Shown here in pieces: positions 1 through 5,551 of a stretch of 5,551 nt of DNA (within the stretch, counting starts at the first letter, position 1; each line of letters opens with the position of its first letter). The stretch is from assembly GCA_031283975.1 (NCBI GenBank), contig JAITAT010000020.1:1-5551 (forward strand). The letters are read 5' to 3'. The translations under genes were made by a program, and so were the position numbers. Under the pieces are notes generated by a model, which saw only the letters and a program-made list of their open reading frames with translations, searched no databases and was not told the DNA's origin. This stretch comes from Synergistaceae bacterium (GTDB lineage: Bacteria; Synergistota; Synergistia; Synergistales; Synergistaceae).

Positions 1-1957
1 CGCTCATTGCGGCGAAAATGTTCTGCCATACGACTTTCCTTGTAAAACGCGATATCCTCAGCAGATCGGCGACCCGGGAGGGAGAATCGTCCAATATCAC
101 CGCGTCGGCCGCCTCGACCGCTATTTCCGAGCCGAGTCCTCCCATGGCGACTCCCGTCCCCACCGAGGCTAGCACCGGGCCGTCGTTAGCGCCGTCGCCC
201 ACGAACATGCAGGAAGCAAGATCCCCTCCCGCCATTTCATCTATGGCGGCAACCTTGCCGTCGGGCATGAGTTCGGCGCGGTAGCCGCTGAGGTTCAGTT
301 CGCCGGCGACGGCCTCCGCCGTCTTTTCCCTGTCTCCGGTGAGCATGAAGACGTCGCCTATGCCGTTTTCGCGGATGCGTTCTATGGCGTTCCGCGATTC
401 CGCGCGAATCCTGTCGGATACTGTGATGCTGCCCAGATAGTTTTCGTCCTCGGCGACATGAACTATCGCGCCGGCGCCGGAGGACTGAGGCGCTGAAATA
501 CCGCGCGACGCCATCAATTTCAAGTTGCCGGCGAGCAGGCGGGTGGTTTTGCCGCTCGCGCCGTAAACCGCCGAGACGCCCATGCCCGGTTCCTCGCCGC
601 CCGAGATATTGAGGTTAGGTTCTATCAGCCCGGAAAATTTGTTCGCTATCGAGCGGGCGATGGGGTGATTGGACAGGCTTTCGGCCATCGCGGCGGAACG
701 GGCCAGCTCGTCGCGCTGCACTCCGCCGGCGGGATCGATTTCAGTGACTGTGAACACTCCTTCCGTAAGCGTGCCGGTCTTGTCGAAAAAAATCTTTTTG
801 ACGTTCGTGACCGCGTCGAAGACCCCGCCGCCTTTTACAAGAATTCCTCTGCGCGAGGCGGCCCCGATTCCCCCGAAATATCCCAGCGGGATGGATATGA
901 CCAGCGCGCAGGGGCAGGATATGACGAGCATCACGAGCGCTTTGTAGAGCCAGGCCGAAAAGCCGCCGAAACCAAGCAGGGGAGGGACGACGGCCACGAC
1001 CGCGGCCAGGGAGACGACGGCGGGCGTGTAATACCGCGCGAACGCCGTTATAAACCGCTCCGTTTTCGATTTTTTCGAGATAGCGTTCTCGACCATGTCC
1101 ATTATTCGCGCCACGGTGGAATCCTCGAAATCGCCGGACGACCTGACTGCGATCAATCCGCCGATATTCAGCGCGCCTCCGAATGCTCTGTCGCCGGCCG
1201 AAAGAACGACCGGCTCCGATTCCCCGGTCAGACTCGACATGTCGGCGCTGGAAACGCCTTCGATGACCTCGCCGTCCACGGGAATTTTTTCGCCGGGCCT
1301 GATTATCACTATGTCGCCCTCGCGGACGAGTTCGGGAGACGTCATTTCCTCCGCTCCGCCCCTGCGCAGTCTCGCGAAGGCCGGCTTGCTCGCCGCGAGA
1401 GCTTTTATGGAGCGGCGCGAATTGCTGGCGGCGCGTTCCTGCAAAAATTCGCCCACTCTGTAAAAGAGCATGACGCTCACCGCCTCGGGGAATTTGTCAA
1501 TGGCTATGGCGGCCAGGGAGGCGAAGCTCATCAGAGTGAACTCGTTCAGGTAATTGCCCGCCCAAAAAGTCTTAGCGGCGGATCTCAGCACGGGATACGC
1601 GGCGACCGCGTAAGCCGCCGCGTAAGCCGCCGGATGACCCAGAAAAAACGCCGCCGCGAAAACGGCCGCCGCGATGACCAGAGAGATCGCTTCGTGTTTT
1701 GTCTCGTCCCGCCCGTCATCGGCGGGAACCCCGCGCGGAGCGTCGTCCGCCGGCGACACGGTCACGTCGGGTTCGACGGATCTCGTCAGTTCTCTCAACG
1801 TTTCGATAGCGACGTCGCCGTCGCAATCCAGGGTTAAAATTCCATCCGACATATTGATGGAAGCGGTTGTAACGCCGGGAATCCTGAGCATCAAATCCTC
1901 CATCTTCGCCGCGCACCCCGAACACTCCAAATTTTCTATTCTCAAACGACGTTTCAT
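1..1957 (-). CDS. zntA: Heavy-metal (Zn/Cd/Pb-type) P1B ATPase, 3' end cut by window edge
   Basis: This is an ATP-driven inner-membrane pump that exports divalent soft metals (Zn, Cd, Pb, possibly Co). I translated 652 codons from ATG at 1957 with no stop. Seen in order: an N-terminal metal-binding domain with CSGC (residues 12-15); an acidic linker (about 70-88); membrane helices at about 89-128 and 139-170; the actuator TGES (244-247); a helix pair at about 310-358 carrying the CPC metal site (348-350); the phosphorylation motif DKTGTLT with Asp392; the nucleotide-binding SNHPIA with His431-Pro432; TGD (540-542); and GDGANDGP (587-594). The stretch MGGLGSEIAVEAAD (605-618) and the CPC motif place it with ZntA/CadA rather than the Cu pumps (inference). 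A GAGGAGG ribosome site lies 10 bases upstream of the start. The final two helices, which help set metal specificity, lie outside the window, so the exact metal is open. The hinge motif is GDGANDGP instead of the usual GDGINDAP. The gene is transcribed away from the recJ operon. Confidence 0.95.
   Translation of the reverse strand, partial: MKRRLRIENLECSGCAAKMEDLMLRIPGVTTASINMSDGILTLDCDGDVAIETLRELTRSVEPDVTVSPADDAPRGVPADDGRDETKHEAISLVIAAAVFAAAFFLGHPAAYAAAYAVAAYPVLRSAAKTFWAGNYLNEFTLMSFASLAAIAIDKFPEAVSVMLFYRVGEFLQERAASNSRRSIKALAASKPAFARLRRGGAEEMTSPELVREGDIVIIRPGEKIPVDGEVIEGVSSADMSSLTGESEPVVLSAGDRAFGGALNIGGLIAVRSSGDFEDSTVARIMDMVENAISKKSKTERFITAFARYYTPAVVSLAAVVAVVPPLLGFGGFSAWLYKALVMLVISCPCALVISIPLGYFGGIGAASRRGILVKGGGVFDAVTNVKKIFFDKTGTLTEGVFTVTEIDPAGGVQRDELARSAAMAESLSNHPIARSIANKFSGLIEPNLNISGGEEPGMGVSAVYGASGKTTRLLAGNLKLMASRGISAPQSSGAGAIVHVAEDENYLGSITVSDRIRAESRNAIERIRENGIGDVFMLTGDREKTAEAVAGELNLSGYRAELMPDGKVAAIDEMAGGDLASCMFVGDGANDGPVLASVGTGVAMGGLGSEIAVEAADAVILDDSPSRVADLLRISRFTRKVVWQNIFAAMS
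1606..1632. repeat. 12-bp tandem duplication inside the metal ATPase gene
   Basis: CGCGTAAGCCGC is repeated twice without a gap (1607-1630), with the period kept from 1606 to 1632. On the coding strand it gives the repeated Ala-Tyr-Ala-Ala segment at about residues 111-119, within a membrane helix near the N-terminus. It stays in frame and was probably produced by replication slippage. Confidence 0.7.
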
Positions 1958-1967
1958 TTATATTTTT

Positions 1968-1974
1968 CCTCCTC
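1968..1974 (-). promoter_or_regulatory. Ribosome binding site of the metal ATPase
   Basis: On the minus strand this reads GAGGAGG, a near-perfect Shine-Dalgarno sequence with 10 bases before the ATG at 1957. It supports that start, as does the CxxC metal-binding domain beginning only a few residues later. Confidence 0.8.
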
Positions 1975-2013
1975 GCGTTCGTTTCTTCGTCAATCACATT
2001 TCGTTGTATGTCG

Positions 2014-2029
2014 AATTATAATTGATAAT
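2014..2029. promoter_or_regulatory. AT-rich palindrome over the -10 box, possible operator
   Basis: Positions 2014-2023 read AATTATAATT, a perfect 10-base palindrome covering the ATPase -10 hexamer. A second overlapping inverted repeat (ATTAT at 2015-2019, ATAAT at 2025-2029) extends towards the spacer. AT-rich dyads at the -10 are where ArsR/SmtB/CadC-type metal repressors often bind. An AT-rich -10 region produces short palindromes by chance, so this is only a candidate. Confidence 0.3.
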
Positions 2030-2043
2030 ATGAGGGATGTCAA
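2015..2043 (-). promoter_or_regulatory. Consensus sigma-70 promoter for the metal ATPase
   Basis: On the minus strand the -35 box is TTGACA (2043-2038) and the -10 box is TATAAT (2020-2015). The spacer is exactly 17 bases, so both hexamers and the spacing match the housekeeping consensus. Transcription should start near 2008, giving a leader of about 50 bases. The 17-base spacer argues against a MerR/ZntR-type activator, whose promoters have stretched spacers of 19-20 bases. A promoter this strong in front of a metal pump would be expected to need a repressor (inference); no regulator gene is in the window. Confidence 0.75.
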
Positions 2044-2045
2044 CG

Positions 2046-2067
2046 GTGTTTTGATCCTGTGTTTTGA
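2046..2067. repeat. Two direct copies of GTGTTTTGA, 13 bp apart
   Basis: GTGTTTTGA occurs at 2046-2054 and again at 2059-2067. It lies just upstream of the ATPase -35 box on one side and of the recJ-operon promoter on the other. ATCCT (2054-2058) and AGGAT (2067-2071) also form a short inverted pair across it. It could be a binding site for a regulator, but with two copies of 9 bases chance is possible. Confidence 0.4.
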
Positions 2068-2086
2068 GGATTGTGGACTCTCTTTG

Positions 2087-2095
2087 TGCTATAAT
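2087..2095 (+). promoter_or_regulatory. Extended -10 promoter of the LapA-recJ-rel operon
   Basis: TGC (2087-2089) directly precedes a perfect TATAAT (2090-2095), the extended -10 form. No good -35 exists at 16-18 bases; TTGAGG (2064-2069) is 20 bases away. Extended -10 promoters can work without a strong -35. The start site would be near 2102, so the in-frame ATG at 2064 lies upstream of the transcript and cannot be the start of the first gene if this promoter is the one used. Confidence 0.65.
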
Positions 2096-2111
2096 CGAAA
2101 TTGATATCGAG

Positions 2112-2117
2112 AAAGGA
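2112..2117 (+). promoter_or_regulatory. Ribosome binding site of the LapA-domain gene
   Basis: AAAGGA is followed 6 bases later by an in-frame GTG (2124) and 12 bases later by ATG (2130). The spacing favours GTG, while codon preference and the usual family N-terminus (Met-Arg followed directly by the first helix) favour ATG. The two choices differ by only two residues. Confidence 0.55.
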
Positions 2118-2129
2118 AGTGCGGTGCCA

Positions 2130-2774
2130 ATGAGAAGCTACCTCCTGGGAATAGTCGTTGCGATTTTGTTATCGGCGATATATGCGTTCTCGAATACCGG
2201 CGCAATAACGGTGAGTTTTTTGAACCTCAAGCGTGACTTTCCGCAGGGAATATGGGAGATACTTTTGTTCGCCGCCGGGGCCGTTTTGATGTGGCTTTTT
2301 TCGGTGGCGGCGTCATTCGAGTTGTACGCCGCTAATAGAAAGAAAAACCGCGAGACGGCAAAGAGAATAGCCGAACTCGAGGAAGAAAAAAAATCATTGC
2401 TGACCGCGTTGCGGCGCATAGGTGAAAACACCGATTTTCAAGCCCGGACACCCGCTAAAACCCCCGAATACGAATCTTATAAAAAAACGCCTCAGGAGGA
2501 CGAGACGCCCGCCGCGATAGTTCAAACGCCCGCCGAGCCGGAAAATAAAAAAACCGGGGAAAGCGCCCCGTCATTTCTCAAAAATTTATTCGGTTCTTTT
2601 TTCTCGGGCGGAGAGAAGACGGAAGCGGGGGAGGCTCGCTCGCCGTCAGCTTTCGGGCTTTCTGATGAAACGGAGAAAGGCGCGTCCGATTTGGCGGCGT
2701 CCCCCGAAACGGCGAAAACTTCCGAAAGCTGTGTTCTGAAGGACGACGAGAAAAAGGAGACTTTCACGGTTTGA
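2130..2774 (+). CDS. LapA-domain (DUF1049) membrane protein with long charged tail
   Basis: This is a small inner-membrane protein of 214 residues. Helix 1 is at about residues 5-20, followed by the short family segment SNTGAITVSFLNL (21-33), then helix 2 at about 41-65. A basic, probably coiled-coil stretch (about 69-97) follows. This layout is the LapA/YciS/YrvD fold, whose members are linked in E. coli to lipopolysaccharide assembly (LapA) and are otherwise poorly characterised. Family members usually end soon after the coil. This one continues for about 115 residues rich in Pro, Glu, Lys, Ser and Thr, with one hydrophobic patch at SFLKNLFGSFFSGG (148-161). The tail is probably disordered and cytoplasmic. 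The ATG at 2130 is chosen because the upstream ATG (2064) precedes the promoter; GTG at 2124 is possible. The gene's stop overlaps the recJ start. Its function here is unknown. Confidence 0.85.
   Translation: MRSYLLGIVVAILLSAIYAFSNTGAITVSFLNLKRDFPQGIWEILLFAAGAVLMWLFSVAASFELYAANRKKNRETAKRIAELEEEKKSLLTALRRIGENTDFQARTPAKTPEYESYKKTPQEDETPAAIVQTPAEPENKKTGESAPSFLKNLFGSFFSGGEKTEAGEARSPSAFGLSDETEKGASDLAASPETAKTSESCVLKDDEKKETFTV
2754..2759 (+). promoter_or_regulatory. Ribosome binding site that decides the TTG start of recJ
   Basis: AAGGAG lies within the end of the LapA-domain gene, 11 bases before the TTG at 2771. No in-frame ATG or GTG is close to it; the next ones are GTG at 2834 and ATG at 2882, neither with a comparable site. 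This supports initiation at TTG with coupling to the preceding gene. Confidence 0.6.
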
Positions 2775-4447
2775 TCCCCTCCTGTCCCGAGGAAAAATTA
2801 CACGTCTGGGAACCGGACGGCTTCATTCGCACTGTGGCTGAAGAAGCGTGCTGTTCTCTGCTCACGGCGTCGCTTCTGTCGATGCGCGGGGTAAAACCGG
2901 GCGCGTGCGGGGCGGACGTCAAAAGGTGGGTAAAACCGGATCTCTGCGGCTGGATGGAACACGTCGACCTCGGCGCGGCTTCGGGCGCGGCGGCGGCGTT
3001 ATGGTCGTCGGTTTCGGAGGACAGCAGCATAGTCGTCTACGGGGACTACGACGTGGACGGAATCTCGGCCACGACGTTCATGCTCGAACTCGCGATGCTG
3101 CGCGGGGCGAGGGTCAGGTATTATATTCCGCACAGATACAATCAGGGCTATGGCTTTCACCCGGAAGTCGTCAAAGCTATAGCCGAATCGCGGCGCAAAT
3201 GCGACCTGCTGGTGGTGGTGGACTGCGGAACGCAGAATATCGAAGCGGCTGGGATGGCGAAAAAATACGGAATCCCCCTTCTCATATTCGACCATCATCT
3301 CGCCCGCGGCGCCGTGGCGGAGGGAAACGCGCTCATCAATCCGCATGTGGAGGGAAACGACATAGCGCGCGGCCTGTGCGCCGCGGGAGTCGTGTGGAGT
3401 TGGGCGTGGAAGAACGAACTCGCGCCGCGCGAATGGCTTCTCGGCAGCCTGGATCTTCCCGCCCTCGCTACCGTTGCCGACTGCGTTCCGATGTCGAGTC
3501 CGGTAAACAGGGCCATAGTTCGCGAAGGGCTGGAAGTTATGCGCGCGAACCCAAGGCCGGGTCTTCGCGCGCTGATGCGCGGCGTCGAACTCGAAAACCA
3601 GTCCCTGGACACGGACGCTCTGTCGATGCGCCTCATCCCGTGTCTCAACGCGGCGGGACGCTTGGAGATCGCCGACAAGTCCATGAGTATATTCTTTCCC
3701 AAGAGCGAGATCGAAAAAGACGTACAGCACCTGATATCCCTCAACAAACACCGCCGCGACCTCTCTGCGAAGATAATGAGCGACGTCGAAAGGACTTTCA
3801 GGGAATCCGGCTACAAGCATGTGATGTATGGCGAAGACTGGCCTGCCGGCGTTCTTTCGAGCGTGGCGAGCCAGGTCTGCTGCGCGCGGGACGCGCCCGT
3901 CGTTCTGGCGGCCCCGGCGCGCCCTTCCATGATACGCGGGACGCTCAGGGTGCCTCCGGGCGTCGACGCGGAAGCCATACTTTCATCCATATCGGGCGAT
4001 TTTTCAAACTGGGGCGGACACCGCATGGCGGCGGGTTTCAGCGTGGAGTCCGCGAAATGGGACGAGGTGCGCGACAAGCTGGAGGACGTATTGTCGAAAG
4101 CGGAACGTGTGAGCGAGAAAGAAAACATTCTCCACTGGTCTCCCGCGGATTTGGATCTCCCGTCATGGAAGGACGCGGAATGCCTGGGGCCGTTCGGGGT
4201 GGACAACCCCCATCCGAAACTGTTCTGCGCTCACAGCGGGGATATATGCGCCGAACCGCTGGGGAAAAACGGCAAACATGTGAAAATATTCGTCGACGGG
4301 CGGGAACTGCTGGGTTTCTCGGGCGAACACCTCCTGACGGACGGCTGTTCGCCGTTGGGATGGATATACCGCCCGAGGGTGAATTTTTGGAGAAACCTCG
4401 AAAGCCTCCAGTTCGTTCTCGAAAAGATCGTGGTGAGAGCGGCGTGA
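2771..4447 (+). CDS. recJ: Single-stranded-DNA-specific 5'-3' exonuclease RecJ
   Basis: RecJ degrades single-stranded DNA 5' to 3' in RecF-pathway recombination, mismatch repair and base excision repair, using Mn/Mg ions in the cytoplasm. The protein has 558 residues, normal for the family. Seen in order: an N-terminal Trp13 segment; the DHH domain with GDYDVDG (91-97; metal ligands Asp92, Asp94, Asp96), VVVDCG (148-153, Asp151), DHH (174-176) and ATVAD (233-237, Asp237); NAAGR (293-297); the DHHA1 domain with GVLSSVAS (360-367), GTLR (390-393) and GGHRMAAGF (415-423); and a C-terminal OB-fold with GPFGVDNPHPKLF (473-485) and GKHVKIFV (501-508). All catalytic acids and histidines are present. 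The start is TTG, overlapping the previous stop as TTGA; starting later would remove the N-terminal segment. Oddities are Gln368 where RecJ usually has Arg after VAS, and 16 cysteines. Confidence 0.96.
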   Translation: MIPSCPEEKLHVWEPDGFIRTVAEEACCSLLTASLLSMRGVKPGACGADVKRWVKPDLCGWMEHVDLGAASGAAAALWSSVSEDSSIVVYGDYDVDGISATTFMLELAMLRGARVRYYIPHRYNQGYGFHPEVVKAIAESRRKCDLLVVVDCGTQNIEAAGMAKKYGIPLLIFDHHLARGAVAEGNALINPHVEGNDIARGLCAAGVVWSWAWKNELAPREWLLGSLDLPALATVADCVPMSSPVNRAIVREGLEVMRANPRPGLRALMRGVELENQSLDTDALSMRLIPCLNAAGRLEIADKSMSIFFPKSEIEKDVQHLISLNKHRRDLSAKIMSDVERTFRESGYKHVMYGEDWPAGVLSSVASQVCCARDAPVVLAAPARPSMIRGTLRVPPGVDAEAILSSISGDFSNWGGHRMAAGFSVESAKWDEVRDKLEDVLSKAERVSEKENILHWSPADLDLPSWKDAECLGPFGVDNPHPKLFCAHSGDICAEPLGKNGKHVKIFVDGRELLGFSGEHLLTDGCSPLGWIYRPRVNFWRNLESLQFVLEKIVVRAA

Positions 4448-4451
4448 CGCT

Positions 4452-5551
4452 ATGAACGAAAAAAGCGGCGCGATGAATTCCGCCGAACAACATCAGGCGG
4501 CGCTTCCGATCCACAGCGTCGACCGCTCGTTGCGGGCGCTGATGGAGAGCTACGCCGACATGATCCCCGAGGAGCAGAAAGTATCGAGCGTGCGTATGGC
4601 GTGGCAGGAACTGTGGTGGCGGGCGTCGCGCTACCTCCAGAAAGACGACCTCACGCAGATGGGCGACGCCTTTGTCTACGCGGCCGAAAGCCACGGAGCG
4701 CAGCTCCGCTACAACGACGACCCGTATATAGTTCACGCGCTCGGCGCCGCGAGCGCGCTCTCGGATATGCAGCTCGACGTGCAGACGCTCATAGCGGCTC
4801 TGCTTCACGACGTGATAGAGGACACGGACATAACGCCTGAAACGCTGGGGGCGAAGTTCGGCAACGACGTGCTCACGCTGGTGGACGGCGTTACGAAACT
4901 CGGCAAGATACAATTCAGGAACGTCGAGGAATATCAGGCTGAAAACCTGCGCAAGATGTTTCTCGTCATGGCGAAGGACATCCGCGTCGTGCTGATAAAA
5001 CTGGCCGACCGTCTCCACAATATGAGTACGATAACGGGGCACAAGCGCGAGAAGCAGATAGCCATAGCCAACGAGACGCTCGAAATATACGCCCCGCTGG
5101 CCCACAGGCTGGGCATCTATCACATAAAGCGCGAACTCGAGGACATGTCCTTCAAGGTGATAGATCCGGAGACGTATTACGACATAAGGCGCCGCGTGCG
5201 CAAAAAACTCCCCGAGAGCGAACAGGTGATAAAAAGAGGCATGGAGATTTTGCGAGAGTGCCTCTCGGAGGAGGGCGTGCAGACCGAGATTCTGGGCAGA
5301 CCCAAGCACTATTACAGCATTTACGAGAAGATGAACCGCAAAAACCTGTCGCTCGACCAGATATACGACCTTCTGGCGCTCCGCGTGATTGTGAACACGC
5401 TTGCCGAGTGCTACCAGGTTCTGGGCATAGTCCACACATTGTGGAAACACTTCCCCGGACAGTTCGACGACTTTATAGCGAACCCCAAGGGAAACTTGTT
5501 TCAATACCTGCACTCGACAGTGGTGGGGCCGGAGGGCGATCCGCTGGAGGT
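4452..5551 (+). CDS. rel: Long RelA/SpoT-family (p)ppGpp synthetase/hydrolase, 3' end cut by window edge
   Basis: This enzyme makes and breaks (p)ppGpp, the stringent-response alarmone. 366 codons are visible, about half of a usual long RSH of around 730-780 residues. The hydrolase (HD) domain is intact: Arg86, His95, HD at 119-120, the catalytic pair Glu123-Asp124, and LADRLHN (184-190) with Asp186. This is unlike E. coli RelA, whose HD site is dead. The synthetase domain begins with GRPKHYYSIYEKM (282-294), then IYDLLALRVIV (304-314) with Asp306, GIVHTLWK (325-332), FPGQFDD (334-340) and IANPKGN (342-348). The missing part should hold the rest of the synthetase and the TGS, helical, zinc-finger and ACT regulatory domains. 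The start ATG lies 4 bases after the recJ stop with only a weak ribosome site (GTGAGAG), so translational coupling is likely; ATG at 4473 is an alternative. About 40 extra residues precede the HD domain. QFDD replaces the RxKD of most bifunctional enzymes. Confidence 0.95.
   Translation, partial: MNEKSGAMNSAEQHQAALPIHSVDRSLRALMESYADMIPEEQKVSSVRMAWQELWWRASRYLQKDDLTQMGDAFVYAAESHGAQLRYNDDPYIVHALGAASALSDMQLDVQTLIAALLHDVIEDTDITPETLGAKFGNDVLTLVDGVTKLGKIQFRNVEEYQAENLRKMFLVMAKDIRVVLIKLADRLHNMSTITGHKREKQIAIANETLEIYAPLAHRLGIYHIKRELEDMSFKVIDPETYYDIRRRVRKKLPESEQVIKRGMEILRECLSEEGVQTEILGRPKHYYSIYEKMNRKNLSLDQIYDLLALRVIVNTLAECYQVLGIVHTLWKHFPGQFDDFIANPKGNLFQYLHSTVVGPEGDPLE

Noticed and set aside
665..1837. 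Open frame of 390 codons on the plus strand
   Set aside because: It lies wholly antisense to the metal ATPase, whose motifs are complete on the other strand. The product is Arg/Gly/His-rich with no recognisable domain, as expected from the complement of GC-rich codons.
2064..2129. Upstream ATG at 2064 as start of the LapA-domain protein
   Set aside because: It has no ribosome site, lies upstream of the likely -10 box (2090-2095), and would put a non-family segment before the first membrane helix.
1958..2129. Riboswitch, small RNA or metal-sensing leader between the divergent genes
   Set aside because: The leaders are only about 50 and 25 bases long, and I see no strong stem, no terminator and no known riboswitch pattern.
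2848..4455. Second 535-codon open frame on the plus strand over recJ
   Set aside because: It is out of frame with RecJ, very rich in Arg and Gly, and has no motif. RecJ explains the same DNA fully.
4440..4460. Terminator or separate promoter between recJ and rel
   Set aside because: The gap is 4 bases and has no stem-loop or T-run, so the genes are best read as one operon.
4038..5513. Open frame of 491 codons on the minus strand
   Set aside because: It is antisense to the end of recJ and most of rel, both of which carry clear family motifs. Its product has no recognisable domain and is His/Arg/Val-rich, typical of a shadow frame.

Overview
The window is ordinary, compact bacterial chromosome and is almost entirely coding. 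It reads as GC-rich in the third codon position. It uses ATA freely for isoleucine, has short or overlapping gene junctions and has good Shine-Dalgarno sites. The lineage cannot be fixed from sequence alone. The codon habit, the cysteine-rich RecJ and the gene order fit an anaerobic, Firmicute-like or Synergistota-like bacterium; this is inference with moderate to low confidence.

Left part (1 to 1957, minus strand): a P1B-type heavy-metal ATPase of the Zn/Cd/Pb (ZntA/CadA) family. It has one N-terminal metal-binding domain and runs off the left edge, so its last two membrane helices are missing. The intergenic stretch (1958 to about 2123) holds two divergent promoters. The one for the ATPase is an exact sigma-70 consensus, TTGACA-17 bp-TATAAT, with a palindrome over its -10 box. 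The one facing right is an extended -10 promoter, TGCTATAAT. A 9-bp direct repeat lies between them.

Right part (2130 to 5551, plus strand): a tight operon of three genes. The first encodes a two-helix LapA-domain (DUF1049) membrane protein with an unusually long charged tail. The second is recJ, a single-strand 5'-3' exonuclease, started by TTG inside the stop of the previous gene (TTGA). The third, 4 bp further on, encodes a long RelA/SpoT-type (p)ppGpp synthetase/hydrolase cut by the right edge. The order LapA protein - recJ - rel matches the B. subtilis yrvD - recJ - apt - relA neighbourhood, but apt is missing here.

I found no new system, mobile element, CRISPR array or RNA gene. The points most worth checking are in the Rel protein, which has an intact hydrolase site but a QFDD motif where bifunctional enzymes have RxKD, and in the ATPase promoter/operator region. 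The large open frames antisense to the ATPase and to recJ/rel are by-products of GC-rich codon use.
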